This document shows positions 63,129 through 64,000 of a stretch of 64,000 nt of DNA, piece after piece (within the stretch, counting starts at the first letter, position 1; every line of letters begins with the position of its first letter). The notes beneath the pieces were generated by a model, which saw only the letters and a program-made list of their open reading frames with translations, had not been told where the DNA came from and searched no databases. A program made the translations under genes and the position numbers. Source of the stretch: JAEXOD01 sp964652025 (GTDB taxonomy: Bacteria; Bacteroidota; Ignavibacteria; Ignavibacteriales; Melioribacteraceae); assembly GCA_964652025.1 (NCBI GenBank), contig CAZYZX010000005.1, forward strand, positions 124,001-188,000, read 5' to 3'.

Positions 63129-64000
63129 ATGCTGTTAGAAACTGTTGACGTTAAACGTAACGATGTATTAATATTTTCTTACAATATTTTTGATTTACAA
63201 GAAAATTTTAGAATTATATTTAAGAAAGATAAGATTAAAAGACCATATAAAATCTCTTATGAAGAGGTTTGCGACTTTATTAGTGAACAATCCGCAAAAA
63301 ACATTATTGTTTATAGGTTACTGACTAATATTTCTAATTTAGATGTTTTCGGTACAAAGTATGGTTATTTTTTGCGTACCAAAAATGGATTAGAACTAAT
63401 TTATTTTGATCCTATATATGCATTTAAAGATTTAACAAACTTAAATATTAATTTAAGCGACCCAAAATTTAGATTTAAGATGCAACAAGTAGGTTTTACA
63501 ACTTTACATGGTTCAGTGGTGGAATCTGAATACAGAGAGATTTTTGCTTGGGATATGCGAGCACAAGAAGCACAAAACCAGAATGATAAAGTTTTTGCTG
63601 ATGCAATATTTATGTTTGATAGTAGTTATCAAAGCGATGGTAAAGACTTTTCAATTCAAGATAGGGAAAGAATAAACAGAGAACAAGACAGTAAAATTTT
63701 TGTTGATAATTTGAGAGAAGAAATTAAGTTTAGGGATACGGATACAAGCATTAAAAAGCCGGGTATTCATGAAACTGAGTTAGACGAAAAGGAATTAAAA
63801 AAAGAATTACTGAAACGTGCATTAGGAATTAATACATCAACTAGTAAAAAAGAACCTGAAAAAAACTTCTCTTCGTTTTTGGATAAGTACCGAAAAGAAG
63901 TATCCACAGTTAACGAAAACGCCGAAAACTATAATGGCATTTTTGATGAAAGTTCGGGTAAAAAGTTTAGAGATGAATCTGTTATATTAAGATTTACAAG
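63129..64000 (+). CDS. Unknown protein, 3' end outside the window
   Basis: The frame is open from ATG 63129 to the end of the window (at least 290 residues). AAGGA lies 6 bases before the ATG, and the gene follows glgP by 18 bases, so it is very probably expressed with it. No signal peptide or membrane helix. The first ~150 residues look globular (hydrophobic and aromatic, for example YGYFLRTKNGLELIYFDP); from ~165 it turns highly charged and low-complexity, likely disordered. No family recognised. Confidence 0.6.
   Translation, partial: MLLETVDVKRNDVLIFSYNIFDLQENFRIIFKKDKIKRPYKISYEEVCDFISEQSAKNIIVYRLLTNISNLDVFGTKYGYFLRTKNGLELIYFDPIYAFKDLTNLNINLSDPKFRFKMQQVGFTTLHGSVVESEYREIFAWDMRAQEAQNQNDKVFADAIFMFDSSYQSDGKDFSIQDRERINREQDSKIFVDNLREEIKFRDTDTSIKKPGIHETELDEKELKKELLKRALGINTSTSKKEPEKNFSSFLDKYRKEVSTVNENAENYNGIFDESSGKKFRDESVILRFT

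Noticed and set aside
1..64000. CRISPR arrays, tRNA or rRNA genes, insertion sequences or prophage
   Set aside because: No direct-repeat array, no cloverleaf-like segment in the gaps, and no transposase, integrase or phage gene was found.

Overview
The window is 64 kb of a low-GC bacterial chromosome with almost no gaps. It looks like a member of the Ignavibacteria/Chlorobi side of the FCB (Bacteroidetes-related) group. The reasons are: secreted proteins with the type IX secretion (T9SS) tail that starts NYPNPFNPTT; a PorV/PorQ-family protein; two GWxTD-domain proteins; a Bacteroidetes-type promoter (TTG, about 19-20 bp, TAnnTTTG) before several genes; and regular Shine-Dalgarno sites (AGGAGG), which Bacteroidetes proper mostly lack. 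The assignment is an inference from these hallmarks. No rRNA, tRNA, CRISPR, phage or insertion sequence was seen.

Layout. 1-6.4 kb: surface polysaccharide genes (cut-off sugar-phosphate transferase, polyprenol-phosphate mannose-type synthase, a GT2 fused to a degenerate sugar-transferase module, a flippase) interleaved with accA and a thioesterase. 6.4-12.8 kb: dut, dnaE, an enoyl-reductase-like SDR, an acyl-CoA dehydrogenase and thioredoxin, closed by a strong terminator. 12.7-25.4 kb: a cell-surface block made of an Asp-box T9SS cargo protein, a TonB-dependent receptor, an 1171-residue T9SS cargo protein, a PorV-like barrel and two tandem GWxTD proteins. 25.5-33.9 kb: a tightly packed run of lipid A acyltransferase, heptosyltransferase, M23 peptidase, bactofilin and then atpZ-atpI-like-atpBEFHAG (no atpD/atpC). 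33.9-37.6 kb: ffh-rpsP-khpA-rimM-trmD-rplS. 37.6-38.4 kb: a divergent MqnA-like protein. 38.4-42.7 kb, minus strand: add, a 111-residue unknown, hutU, serA. 43-45 kb: two TPR proteins and a DUF3467 protein. 45.1-52.4 kb: a propeller-adenylate cyclase receptor, a T9SS cargo protein, a lipoprotein and a DUF5723-like barrel. 52.4-60.3 kb: a fused KGD-type 2-oxoglutarate dehydrogenase, a GNAT, a SprA-related HEEAH protein, purB, htrA and plsY. 60.5-64 kb: glycogen phosphorylase and the start of an unknown gene.

How it fits together. The theme is envelope construction and surface protein export beside core housekeeping: glycan assembly and flipping, LPS acylation and core heptose transfer, peptidoglycan trimming with a bactofilin scaffold, and T9SS export with its shuttle barrel. 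The most interesting candidate for an undescribed system is the TonB receptor / giant T9SS cargo / PorV-like / double GWxTD block, with alternative hairpins in front of the PorV-like gene. Other notable points are a pseudo-sugar-transferase fused to a GT2, an adenylate cyclase carried by a 14-repeat propeller receptor, an orphan hutU in an add operon, and a probably near-leaderless ffh promoter.
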